Source: Pseudomonas nitroreducens (GTDB lineage: Bacteria; Pseudomonadota; Gammaproteobacteria; Pseudomonadales; Pseudomonadaceae). Taken from it: DNA of 64,000 bases. Both the position numbers and the translations under genes were made by a program. Under the pieces are notes generated by a model. It did no database searches. It was not told the DNA's origin and saw nothing but the letters and a program-made list of their open reading frames with translations. The stretch spans positions 1 to 64,000 of the forward strand of contig NZ_JACHLI010000031.1 in the NCBI RefSeq assembly GCF_014204515.1. The letters run 5' to 3'. Shown here one piece after another: positions 8,079-16,791 of this stretch (positions within the stretch are counted from its first letter, which is position 1; the number at the start of each line of letters is the position of its first letter).

Positions 8079-10790
8079 ATGACTGCACAGCAACCCACCG
8101 AAGGCAAACCGCAAGCCACCGACTGGTACCGCAAGAGCGTCGAGCAGACCCTGGCCGACCTGCAGACCAGCGCCGAAGGCCTCTCCCCCGACGACGCCGG
8201 CGCGCGCCTGCTGCGAGTCGGCCCCAACGCCTTGCCGGCCAAGGAGGTCGAGCCGCTCTGGCTGCGCTTCGCCAAGCACTTCAACGACGTACTGATCTAC
8301 ATCCTGCTGGCCGCCGCCGTCGCCACCGCGCTGATGGGCCACTGGACCGACACCATCGTCATCCTGCTGGTGGCGGTGATCAACGCCGGCATCGGCTTCT
8401 TCCAGGAGAACAAGGCGGAGAAATCCCTCGCCGCCCTGCGCGGCATGCTCAGCAGCACCGCCCACGTGGTGCGCAACGGCAAGAAGATCGAGCTGGACGC
8501 CGCCCAGCTGGTACCCGGCGACATCGTCATCCTGCGCCCCGGCGACAAGATTCCGGCCGACGTGCGCCTGTTCGACGTGCACCACCTGCAGGTCGAGGAA
8601 TCCATGCTCACCGGCGAATCCCTCACCGTGGGCAAGCATGCCGACGCGCTGGACAAGGAAGCGCTGCTGGCCGACCGCACCAACCTGGGCTTCTCCGGCA
8701 CCAACGTCAGCGCCGGCAACGCCCGTGGTGTGGTGATCGAAACCGGCCCTGCCACCGAGCTTGGGCGCATCAACAAGCTGATCGCCAACGTCGACGAAGG
8801 CGAAACCCCGCTGCTGCGGCAGATCGCCGAGCTGGGCAAGCGCATCTTCCAGCTGATCATCGGCATGATGGTGGTGCTGTTCATCATCGGCTTCTTCTGG
8901 CACGACTACCCCTTCGGCGAACTGCTGCTGTCGCTGATCAGCCTGGCCGTGGCCTCGGTGCCCGAGGGCCTGCCGGCCATCGTCTCGATCATCCTGTCCC
9001 TGGGCGTGCAGCGCATGGCGCAGAACAAGGCGATCATCCGCAAGTTGCCGACCGTGGAAACCCTCGGCGCCATGAGCGTGATCTGCTCGGACAAGACCGG
9101 CACCCTGACCATGAACGAGATGACCGTGAAGAGCGTGCTGCTCGCCAACGGCATCTACAGCGTCGAGGGCCAGAGCTACGAGCCCAAGGGCCGCATCACC
9201 TTCGGCGGCACCAGCGACGAGCTGGACTGGGCGCAGCACGACGCGCTGCAGGCGTTCATCCGTGCGGTGGACATCTGCAACGACAGCAGCCTGCAGCTCA
9301 ACGAGGAAGGCCGCTGGGGCGTGGTCGGCGGGCCCACCGAGGGCGCGCTGAAGGTCCTGGCACGCAAGGCCGCCCTGCCGGACATCGAATTCCACAAGTT
9401 CGGCAAGATTCCCTTCGACTCCGCCTACAAGTACATGGCGCGGCGCTGCGACGTCGCCGGGCAGAGCCTGGTCTACCTCAAGGGCGCGCCCGATGTCCTG
9501 CTGCGCATGTGCCAGCAGCAGCTGGGCGCCAACGGCGTGGAGCCGCTGGAACGCGAGTACTGGGAGCGCGAGATGAGCTTCATTGCCGGGCAAGGCCTGC
9601 GCATGCTGGCCGCCGCGTACAAGCCGGTGCAGCCCGATGACGGCGTGATCGACCACGAGGACGTGCAGGACGGCATGATCTTCCTCGGCGTCGCCGGCCT
9701 GCTCGACCCGCCGCGCCCGGAGGCCATCGAGGCCATCGCGCTGTGCAAGCGCGCCGGCATCCAGGTGAAGATGATCACCGGCGACCACCCGGACACCGCC
9801 GTCGCCATCGCCGGCATGCTCGGCATGGGCAACGACCTGCGCGCCATGACCGGCCAGGAGCTGGAACAGGCCGACGACACCCAGCTGAAGTCCCTCGCCA
9901 TGCAGTACTCGGTGTTCGCCCGCACCAGCCCCGAGCACAAGCTGCGCCTGGTGCGCGCGCTGCAGGCCAACGAGGAAGTGGTCGGCATGACCGGCGACGG
10001 CGTCAACGACGCCCCGGCGCTGAAGCAGGCCGACGTCGGCATCGCCATGGGCATCAAGGGCACCGAGGTAACCAAGGAAGCCGCCGACATGGTGCTCACC
10101 GACGACAACTTCTCCACCATCGCCGGCGCCGTGCGCGAAGGCCGCCGGGTCTACGACAACCTGAAGAAGACCGTACTGTTCATCCTGCCGACCAACATGG
10201 CCCAGGGCCTGCTGATCGTCATGGCGATCCTTGCCGGTGCGGTGATCCCGCTGGCGCCGCTGCAGATCCTCTGGATGAACATGGCGACCTCCACCACCCT
10301 GTCCTTCGCCCTGGCCTTCGAGCCCGGCGAGCCGGGGATGATGCGCCGGCCGCCGCGCAATGCCCGGGAGTCGATCCTCAACGGCTTCGCGGTCTGGCGG
10401 GTGCTCTACGTCGGCGGCCTGCTCACCGCCGCGGCCTTCCTGCTGGAAGCCTGGATGGTCAGCAACGGCCAGGACACCGACCACATCCGCACCATGATCC
10501 TGCACACCCTGGTCACCGCGCAGTGGGCCTACCTGTTCAACTGCCGCCTGCAGGAGGAGTTCTCGCTGAACTGGGCGCTGCTGCGTAATGGCGCGCTGCT
10601 CACCGTGACCCTGGCGCTGATCCTGCTGCAGTGCTTCGTGATCTACGTGCCCTTCATGCAGACCGCCTTCCACACCGTCGCCCTGCCCTTCAGCGGCTGG
10701 CTGATCTCGCTGGGCATCGGCATCGCGGTGTTCTTCGCGGTGGAGTTGGAGAAGCTGGTGATCCGCCGCTGGAAGGCATCGCGTCGCTAG
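8079..10790 (+). CDS. P2-type cation-transporting ATPase
   Basis: Inner-membrane P-type ATPase of 903 aa that uses ATP to move a cation. An N-terminal cation-ATPase domain lies at about 15-85. TGES (178-181) is the actuator loop, PEGLPA (295-300) the membrane ion-site motif of P2 pumps, DKTGTLT the phosphorylation site (D338), and GDGVNDAP near 639 the hinge. The C-terminal half adds further membrane helices. PEGLPA and the lack of a heavy-metal-binding N-terminus argue against the P1B copper/zinc group. Ca2+, Na+ or Mg2+ are all possible. ATG 8079 follows GGAGCCGGGAG. It is a single gene flanked by repeats and a terminator. Confidence 0.92.
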   Translation: MTAQQPTEGKPQATDWYRKSVEQTLADLQTSAEGLSPDDAGARLLRVGPNALPAKEVEPLWLRFAKHFNDVLIYILLAAAVATALMGHWTDTIVILLVAVINAGIGFFQENKAEKSLAALRGMLSSTAHVVRNGKKIELDAAQLVPGDIVILRPGDKIPADVRLFDVHHLQVEESMLTGESLTVGKHADALDKEALLADRTNLGFSGTNVSAGNARGVVIETGPATELGRINKLIANVDEGETPLLRQIAELGKRIFQLIIGMMVVLFIIGFFWHDYPFGELLLSLISLAVASVPEGLPAIVSIILSLGVQRMAQNKAIIRKLPTVETLGAMSVICSDKTGTLTMNEMTVKSVLLANGIYSVEGQSYEPKGRITFGGTSDELDWAQHDALQAFIRAVDICNDSSLQLNEEGRWGVVGGPTEGALKVLARKAALPDIEFHKFGKIPFDSAYKYMARRCDVAGQSLVYLKGAPDVLLRMCQQQLGANGVEPLEREYWEREMSFIAGQGLRMLAAAYKPVQPDDGVIDHEDVQDGMIFLGVAGLLDPPRPEAIEAIALCKRAGIQVKMITGDHPDTAVAIAGMLGMGNDLRAMTGQELEQADDTQLKSLAMQYSVFARTSPEHKLRLVRALQANEEVVGMTGDGVNDAPALKQADVGIAMGIKGTEVTKEAADMVLTDDNFSTIAGAVREGRRVYDNLKKTVLFILPTNMAQGLLIVMAILAGAVIPLAPLQILWMNMATSTTLSFALAFEPGEPGMMRRPPRNARESILNGFAVWRVLYVGGLLTAAAFLLEAWMVSNGQDTDHIRTMILHTLVTAQWAYLFNCRLQEEFSLNWALLRNGALLTVTLALILLQCFVIYVPFMQTAFHTVALPFSGWLISLGIGIAVFFAVELEKLVIRRWKASRR

Positions 10791-10798
10791 CACTTCGC

Positions 10799-10835
10799 AC
10801 GGCGTACGACCGTTCACGGTGGTACGCCGTCTTTC
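10799..10835 (+). terminator. Rho-independent terminator after P-type ATPase
   Basis: ACGGCGTAC (10799-10807) pairs perfectly with GTACGCCGT (10822-10830), followed by CTTTC. It starts 8 nt after the ATPase stop. Confidence 0.8.
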
Positions 10836-10991
10836 CTCCCTGGCCGCGGCGAACCTGCGGCACCGGCGCCCGCCAGGAAGGCCAGCGACGCTCAAGGATC
10901 AGAATCCTATGGCCCCTGCTCCAGAGTAATCCCATAGGGGCGAACTGCCCTCGCTCCCACCATGGCGCCCTTTTGTTCCAGGGCGCCAACC

Positions 10992-11651
10992 ATGAAATCA
11001 CTTCTACCCATTTACCAGGCGCTGCTGCGGCGCGGGCTGATCGCACTATCGAGCCTGGCGTCGCTGGCACTGGCAGCTGCCGACAGCGAGCCGCCCGAGG
11101 TACTGCGTCTGGCGAGCGCTCAGTTCACCGTGGGCGAGCCCGTGTGGCACTCGTTGATACTGGGCAACGCCGTCAGCGAGGCGAAGCTCACCAGCCTCCA
11201 GGGAGCGCGCAGCATTCTTGGCGCCGGTGAAATCCGCCACGACGGTGTCGGCGATCAGCGCCGCTACTGGCTCTGCTATCACCTGCCGCATGCCAGGCAG
11301 GGATTGTGGTTGCTCTCCGAGGCAAAGAGGAGCGATGGCAGCCACCACATCACCCGTATCGCCCTGCACAGCCGGCCCGATCAACAGCCCGGCGCCAACT
11401 GCCCGCCACTGCACGAAGCCCAGCAGTGGCTGACGCTTGATGGCTATGCGTGGATCGGCGCCTCCAGCGCCGAGGTGCAATCGGTGATGGGGGTCGCGAC
11501 GCTGCCGGCAGACGGCTGGTGGCGCTTCGAGCATCACCGCCGGCTCGAAGGCAGATGCGACAGGACGCGCTACCGCACGAACTGGCTCTGGCTGCACTTC
11601 GCCAACGGCCGGGTGGACGGTATCGATGCAGGGCAGATATCCAACTGCTGA
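10992..11651 (+). CDS. Secreted protein of unknown function
   Basis: A 219-aa protein I do not recognise. It begins with a signal peptide (GLIALSSLASLALAAADS). The mature part is rich in Trp and His with a few cysteines (WLCYHL, GANCPPL, GRCDRT, ISNC), compatible with a disulfide-containing periplasmic protein. It has no enzymatic motif. ATG 10992 is preferred because the signal peptide starts there; a frame from 10962 would add ten residues. It is bounded by the terminator upstream and by repeats downstream, so it looks monocistronic. Confidence 0.6.
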   Translation: MKSLLPIYQALLRRGLIALSSLASLALAAADSEPPEVLRLASAQFTVGEPVWHSLILGNAVSEAKLTSLQGARSILGAGEIRHDGVGDQRRYWLCYHLPHARQGLWLLSEAKRSDGSHHITRIALHSRPDQQPGANCPPLHEAQQWLTLDGYAWIGASSAEVQSVMGVATLPADGWWRFEHHRRLEGRCDRTRYRTNWLWLHFANGRVDGIDAGQISNC

Positions 11652-12166
11652 GGCCGTGGCAGGCAGCAGCCCGGCGCCATCGGCAACCGGCCGCCGTAGG
11701 AGCGAGCCCACCCGCAAAGCCCCGCCCGGATACCCATGGCAGGCAGGCTCGCCCCTACAGTGCCGCGCCCTCGTCCTCCCCAGGTTCCCGGCCCTTCGCC
11801 AACGTGCGAAGGGGGCGCATGCCGGGTGTTCCCGTGTTGCCTGAAACCTTCGCGGACCGGGCCCGCGCCTGAAACCGATCAGCCTGTAGGAGCGAGGGGG
11901 ACGCCCAGTCCTTGCTCGCGAACCCGCCCAGTTCGGCATTCCACTGCATGCGCCGACCCTGGCGGCGGATCGCGGGCGTGGCCGGTCCTGCAGGGCTATC
12001 CCAGCCCGATGGCTATTGCGCGGCGATAGCCGACGATGGGTATCGCTTCGCTCCACGCCATCCTACGTTCAACGATCCCTGCTCAAGTGGCGCGTAGCGC
12101 CGTATTCTGCGCCCTGTCGGCGGATAACCCGTTCCGGCTTATTCGCCCTACGTTGCGCGGGCCTTG
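11652..12166. repeat. Repeat-filled gap downstream of bap operon
   Basis: No gene. It holds a half REP at 11696-11716, a REP whose loop carries an extra 14 or so bases at 11886-11925 (GTAGGAGCGAG ... CTTGCTCGCGAACCC), one arm of the GATGGGTATCGCTTCGCTCC family at 12035-12066, and a degraded family A palindrome at 12095-12152 just after the bapD stop. The last may serve as the operon's 3' end. Confidence 0.7.
12095..12152. repeat. MITE-like palindrome, family A copy 3 (degraded)
   Basis: The right arm GGCGGATAACCCGTTCCGGC ... TTATTCGCCCTACG (12119-12152) is intact. The left arm has decayed to GTAGCGCCGTATTCTGCGCC. It lies about 15 nt beyond the stop of the minus-strand secretion operon and could act as its terminator hairpin. 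Confidence 0.6.
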
Positions 12167-13357
12167 CTACATCAACCGCGCCTTCAGCAACGGCCGCAGC
12201 AGGTAGTTCAGCACGCTGCGCTTGCCGCTGAGGATGTCCACCTCGGCGACCATGCCGGGGATGATCGGCAGTACCTCGCCGTTGCGCATCAGCTGGCTGC
12301 CGTCGGTCTTGATCAGCACCTGGTAGTAGTACTCCTTGCCGTGCACCGTATCTTCTTCGATCGTGTCGGCGCTGATCTGTTCCAGGGTGCCCTTCAGATC
12401 GCCGTAGATGCTGTAGTCGTAGGCGGTGATCTTCACCTTGGCCGGCATGCCCGGCACCAGGAAGGCGACGTCGCGCGGCTTGACCTTGGCCTCCACCAGC
12501 AGGCGCTCTTCCACCGGGATCACCTCCATGATCGGCTCGCCCGGCTGCACCACGCCGCCACGGGTGCTGATCAGCACGGTGTTCACCCGCCCGCGCACCG
12601 GCGAGAGGATTTCCGTGCGGCGCAGCTGGTCCTTGCGCTGCTGGACGATGGGTTCGATCTGTGCCAGCTGGGCCTTCTTCTCCTGGCGCTCGGTGTAGGC
12701 GTCCTGGAAGTAGGTGTTCTTGAGCTCGGTGAGCTTGCCGCTCAGGGTGGCGATGTCCTGGCTCAGCTTGAGCGCTTCCATCTGGCTCACCGCGCGACGT
12801 TCCACCAGCGGCTTGACCAGCGCCAACTGGCTCTGCGCCAGGCGGACCTGCTGCTGCAGCGAGCGGGTGTTTTCTTCGAGCTTTTCCCGCCGCGACTTGA
12901 ACAGCTCGCGTTCGGAACGCGCCACCGGGCCGTCGGCGGGCATGCCGGCGGGGAAGACGATATGGTCCTGGCCCATCACCTCAGCGTCCAGCCGGGCAAT
13001 GGCCGCACCCAGTACCTCGGCCTGGTTGGCCGCCTCCTGCCAGGAGGTCTCGAAGTGCGTGCGGTCCAGGCGCACCAGCGGCTGGCCGACCTGCACCAGC
13101 TCGCCCTCCTGCACCAACAGGCGGTCGAGGATGCCGCCTTCCAGGCTCTGGATCTTCTGCATGCGGCTGAACGGCACTACACGGCCATCGCCACGGGTGA
13201 CTTCATCCAGCTGCGCCCAGGCGGCCCAGCCGATCGCGGCCACCAGGCTGAGCAGCAGCGCCCACAGCAGCGGCCGCGACACCGGGTGGCTGGAGGCGAG
13301 CAGCGGGTCCTGCAGCTCGCGGCGCAGGCGTTCGGCGGCGCGGGTGTCACTGGCCAT
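12167..13357 (-). CDS. bapD: Type I secretion membrane fusion protein (HlyD family)
   Basis: Periplasmic adaptor of 396 aa that bridges the inner-membrane ABC exporter to the TolC-like channel. A single N-terminal membrane helix (LLWALLLSLVAAIGWAAWA, about 30-50) is followed by a lipoyl-like half (EGGILDRLLVQEGELVQVGQ), a long coiled-coil hairpin (about 140-245), the second lipoyl half and the HlyD beta domain (GEPIMEVIPVEERLLVEAKV). The start overlaps the bapC end by 11 nt and has AAGGAG upstream. Gene order adhesin-TolC-ABC-HlyD equals P. aeruginosa PA1874-PA1877, where this would be PA1877; the symbol is given by that synteny. Confidence 0.9.
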   Translation of the reverse strand: MASDTRAAERLRRELQDPLLASSHPVSRPLLWALLLSLVAAIGWAAWAQLDEVTRGDGRVVPFSRMQKIQSLEGGILDRLLVQEGELVQVGQPLVRLDRTHFETSWQEAANQAEVLGAAIARLDAEVMGQDHIVFPAGMPADGPVARSERELFKSRREKLEENTRSLQQQVRLAQSQLALVKPLVERRAVSQMEALKLSQDIATLSGKLTELKNTYFQDAYTERQEKKAQLAQIEPIVQQRKDQLRRTEILSPVRGRVNTVLISTRGGVVQPGEPIMEVIPVEERLLVEAKVKPRDVAFLVPGMPAKVKITAYDYSIYGDLKGTLEQISADTIEEDTVHGKEYYYQVLIKTDGSQLMRNGEVLPIIPGMVAEVDILSGKRSVLNYLLRPLLKARLM

Positions 13358-15530
13358 GGGCGGCTCCTTCCTGTCCGGGATGCTGTCCGGGATTCTGTCC
13401 TGGGATATGTACGGTGCGATCCTTGACGATCTGGTCGAGGGTGCCGTCCATCACCACCTTGCCCTGGCTGAGCACCACGGCGCGGGTGGCCACGGCGAGC
13501 ATGGTCTTCTTGTGGGTGGTCATCACCAGCGTGCGGCCTTCCAGCCAGCGCTGCAGATAGCCGATGACGTGCAGCTCGGTGCTCTGGTCGAAGCTCGCGG
13601 AGGGTTCGTCGAGCAGCACCACGGGCGGGTCCTGCAGCAGCACGCGGGCCAGCCCCACGGCCTGGCGCTGGCCGCCGGAGAGGCTGCCGTTGCCCAGCAG
13701 CGGCAGGTCCAGCCCCAGCGGATGGGAGCGGACGAAGTCGCCCAGGCCGACGCCATCCAGCGCCTCGAACATTTCCTCGTCGCTGATCGCCGCGCCTTCC
13801 AGGTTGAGGTTGTCGCGCAGGGTGCCGTAGAACAGCGCGACGTCCTGCGGCAGGTAGCCGATGTGGCGGCGGCGGTCGGACGGGTCGATCTGCGCGATGG
13901 CCACGTCGTCCAGCAGCAGGCGCCCGGCCTGCGCGTCGTAGAGCCCGGCGAGCAGGCGCAGCAGGCTGGACTTGCCGGCGCCGTTGCCGCCCAGCAGCGC
14001 GACGCGCTCGCCGGGGCGGATTTCCAGGGCGCTGATGTCCACCGCCGGCGGGTTCTCGCCGTGGGCCAGCTTCAGGCCTTCCAGGCGATAGTGGCCGGCG
14101 AGGCGTTCCTTGCGCACGAAGCGCTTGTCCAGCGGACGCTCCATCGGCGCCTGCATCATCTGGTCGAGCCCTTCCATGGCCACCTTGGTGTGCTGCCAGC
14201 GACCGAGGATGCCGGCCGCCTGGGACAGCGGCGCCACCGCGCGGGACGCAAGGATCGAGCAGGCCACCAGGGCACCGACGCTCAGCTCGCCCTCGCTGAT
14301 GCGGTACACGCCGAACACCACCACGCCGACGTAGCACAGCTGCTGGACGATGCTCGCGCCGTAGGACAGCGCCGTGGTCAGCGTGTGGGTGCGCATGGCG
14401 TTGCCGGCCAGCTGCGCCGTGAGCGTCTCCCACAGGTGCAGGCAGCGGCCTTCGGCGCGGGTGGCCTTGACCGATTCGAGGTTTTCGATGGACTCCAGCA
14501 GGATGCCGTTCTTCACCGCGCCCTCGCGCAGGTTCTCCCGCGACAGCCGCGCCAGCTGGCGTTGGCAGAACAGCCCCGGCAGCAGCATCAGCAGCGCTGC
14601 CACCGCCGGCACCCAGACGATGTGGCCGCCGATCAGCGCGATGATCAGCAGGAACAGCAGCACGAAAGGCAGATCGCTGATCATCGCCGCGCTGGAGGCG
14701 GTGAAGAATTCGCGCACGCCTTCGAACTCACGCACCTGGGTGCTGAAGGCGCCCACCGAACCGGGCTTGGCCGCCAGCCGGGTATTGAGTACCCGCTCGA
14801 ACAGCAGCGTCGACAGCTGCAGGTCGATGCGCTTGCCCATGGTGGTCAGCAGGTGGCCGCGCAACCCGCGCAGCACGCCTTCCAGCACGATGGCCAGGCC
14901 CACGCCGCTGGCCAGGATCCACAGTGTGTCCATGGCGGCGTTGGGCACTACGCGGTCATACACCTGCATGGCGAACAGCGCCGAGGCTATCGCCAACAGG
15001 TTCGCCATCATCGCCGCCATGGCCACTTCGAAGTAGGAGCGCCACAGCTGCCGCAACGGACCGAAGAACCAGTGTTGCGGCGCGCGCTTGGCGAAATCGC
15101 CGACGCGGCCGTCCGGCCGGTAGCGGCACTTGGCGAAGATCGCCACGCCGCTGTAGCGCTGTTGCAGTTCCGCCAGCGCAACGCGCTCGACGCCGCCGTC
15201 GCTGTGCGGCACCAGCACGCTGGCGACTTCGCCGTCATGCTCGCAGAGCACCAGGGTGCCGCCGTCTTCGAGCAGCAAGAGCGCCGGCAGCAGGTAGCTG
15301 TCCATCTTCACCAGGGCCAGGCGTTCGACCCGCGCGACGATGTCCGCGCGGCGCAGGGCGCGCGGCACGAAGCGCAGCGGCAGGCGGCCCTGGTGCAGCG
15401 GCATGCCCTCGCCCAGTTCGGCGAAGCCCAGCGGCCGGCCGATCTGCCGGCACAGCAAGGACAGGCCCTGGCGCAGCGGATCGGCCTCGGCTTCATGCTC
15501 CGCCAGCAGTACGACATTGTCGGCGTTCAT
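13347..15530 (-). CDS. bapC: Type I secretion ABC exporter (LapB-like)
   Basis: Fused permease-ATPase of 727 aa that energises export of the giant adhesin. It has an N-terminal C39-like domain (1-130) without a visible catalytic Cys-His protease pair, so substrate docking rather than cleavage is expected. A six-helix transmembrane domain (about 160-450) follows. The nucleotide-binding domain has Walker A LLGGNGAGKSS near 508, signature LSGGQ near 613 and Walker B VVLLDEPSASFD near 635. Its ATG overlaps the bapB stop (TGATG). The C-terminal tail is built from a 12-bp tandem repeat (13371-13406) that encodes PGQ-x units. Confidence 0.92.
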   Translation of the reverse strand: MNADNVVLLAEHEAEADPLRQGLSLLCRQIGRPLGFAELGEGMPLHQGRLPLRFVPRALRRADIVARVERLALVKMDSYLLPALLLLEDGGTLVLCEHDGEVASVLVPHSDGGVERVALAELQQRYSGVAIFAKCRYRPDGRVGDFAKRAPQHWFFGPLRQLWRSYFEVAMAAMMANLLAIASALFAMQVYDRVVPNAAMDTLWILASGVGLAIVLEGVLRGLRGHLLTTMGKRIDLQLSTLLFERVLNTRLAAKPGSVGAFSTQVREFEGVREFFTASSAAMISDLPFVLLFLLIIALIGGHIVWVPAVAALLMLLPGLFCQRQLARLSRENLREGAVKNGILLESIENLESVKATRAEGRCLHLWETLTAQLAGNAMRTHTLTTALSYGASIVQQLCYVGVVVFGVYRISEGELSVGALVACSILASRAVAPLSQAAGILGRWQHTKVAMEGLDQMMQAPMERPLDKRFVRKERLAGHYRLEGLKLAHGENPPAVDISALEIRPGERVALLGGNGAGKSSLLRLLAGLYDAQAGRLLLDDVAIAQIDPSDRRRHIGYLPQDVALFYGTLRDNLNLEGAAISDEEMFEALDGVGLGDFVRSHPLGLDLPLLGNGSLSGGQRQAVGLARVLLQDPPVVLLDEPSASFDQSTELHVIGYLQRWLEGRTLVMTTHKKTMLAVATRAVVLSQGKVVMDGTLDQIVKDRTVHIPGQNPGQHPGQEGAAHGQ

Positions 15531-16774
15531 CAGGAGGCTCCCGCGGCAAGGTGGTGTTCCAGCAGCGGCCCGAGCAGGCCGATCTGCGCGGCGGCGCGGT
15601 ATTCCACGCGCTTGCGCTCGAAGCGCAGGTTGGCCAGCTGGCGCTCGGCCTCGAAGCGTTCGCGCTGCACGTTGAGCAGGTCGATCACGTCGCGCCGGCC
15701 GACTTCGAACTGGTCGCGGTAGACCCCGCTGACCTGGTCGGACTCCTGCACCTGCTGCACCAGCGAATCCTGGCGCCAGCGCAGGGTGTCGTCGGTGTCG
15801 AAGAGGGTCTGCAGCTTGCGCTTGATATCGCGCTGCATGGCATCGCGGGACCAGCGCGTGGCTTCCAGGTGCTGCTGGGCGGCGGTGGGCCGGCGGAAGT
15901 TGGACAGGCCCTCGAAGGTGTCCATGCGCAGGCGCAGCGACACCACCGAGTCGTTCTCCAGGCGCCCGCCGATCTCCCGGCGCAGGCTGGAGGCTTCCAG
16001 GTTCACCTGCGGCAGCAGCGAGGCTTTGCTTTCGCGCAGCTTGGCCTCGGCCACCTCGGCGTCCTCGGCGGCCTTGCGGTACAGCGGGCTGTCGACGATC
16101 AGGCGGTTCATGTCGTTGCCGGCGAGGTAGCGTTGCATGGACAGGGGCTCCGGTTCGGCGAGATCGGCCGGCGGCTTGCCGACCAGCACCTCGTACTGGT
16201 TGCGCGCGTCCTGCAGTGCGCCCTTCTCCAGGGCCAGCTGCTCCTGGGCGCGGGACAGCTCCAGGTTGGCGCGGTCCAGCTCGCTGCGGTCGGAGTAGCC
16301 ATCGCCGCCGCGCGCCTGGGTCATCTCGCGGATGCCGCCCAGGCGCTGGATGTGCTCGCGCACCGTGTCGATGCGCGCCTGGGCGGCCAGCACGTCGAGA
16401 TAGGTCTCGACGATGTCCAGCGCGGCATCCTCGCGGCTCACCAGCGCGGTTTCATCGAGCTGGCGGTGGGTGGCCTTGGCGCTGTCGACCTTGCTCTTCA
16501 TCCGTCCCCAGTCGTAGAGCATCTGGGACGCGGTGAGGTCGTAGACCACCTCGCCGAAGTCGAACTCGTTGGGCCCGCCGGACATGCTCACCTGCGGGTA
16601 GTAGCCACCCTTGCTGATCTCTACGTCGGTCTTGCCGCGCTCGGCTTCGGCCACTGCCGCGCGGACTTCGGGATGGATGGCGAGGCCGGCACGCACGGCC
16701 TCCTCCAGTGTCTGCCCCTGGCCTGCTGCGCTTGCCAGCAGCAGGCCATACAACCAGGCGTTGCGTAGTGTCAT
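15530..16774 (-). CDS. bapB: TolC-family outer membrane channel
   Basis: Outer membrane factor of 414 aa completing the type I secretion conduit. A signal peptide (YGLLLASAAGQGQ) is followed by two homologous outer-membrane-efflux repeats with long amphipathic helices (VREHIQRLGGIREMTQARGG and EVGRRDVIDLLNVQRERFEA). ATG 16774 lies 17 nt after the bapA stop with AAGGAAA upstream, so it is expressed with the adhesin. Its stop overlaps the ABC gene start. It corresponds by synteny to PA1875. Confidence 0.9.
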   Translation of the reverse strand: MTLRNAWLYGLLLASAAGQGQTLEEAVRAGLAIHPEVRAAVAEAERGKTDVEISKGGYYPQVSMSGGPNEFDFGEVVYDLTASQMLYDWGRMKSKVDSAKATHRQLDETALVSREDAALDIVETYLDVLAAQARIDTVREHIQRLGGIREMTQARGGDGYSDRSELDRANLELSRAQEQLALEKGALQDARNQYEVLVGKPPADLAEPEPLSMQRYLAGNDMNRLIVDSPLYRKAAEDAEVAEAKLRESKASLLPQVNLEASSLRREIGGRLENDSVVSLRLRMDTFEGLSNFRRPTAAQQHLEATRWSRDAMQRDIKRKLQTLFDTDDTLRWRQDSLVQQVQESDQVSGVYRDQFEVGRRDVIDLLNVQRERFEAERQLANLRFERKRVEYRAAAQIGLLGPLLEHHLAAGAS

Positions 16775-16791
16775 GCAATTGTTTTCCTTGT

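Noticed and set aside
8025..10895. 956-codon frame antisense to the P-type ATPase
   Set aside because: The plus strand carries all ATPase motifs in order. The antisense product is a low-complexity His/Gly/Asp/Gln-rich shadow.
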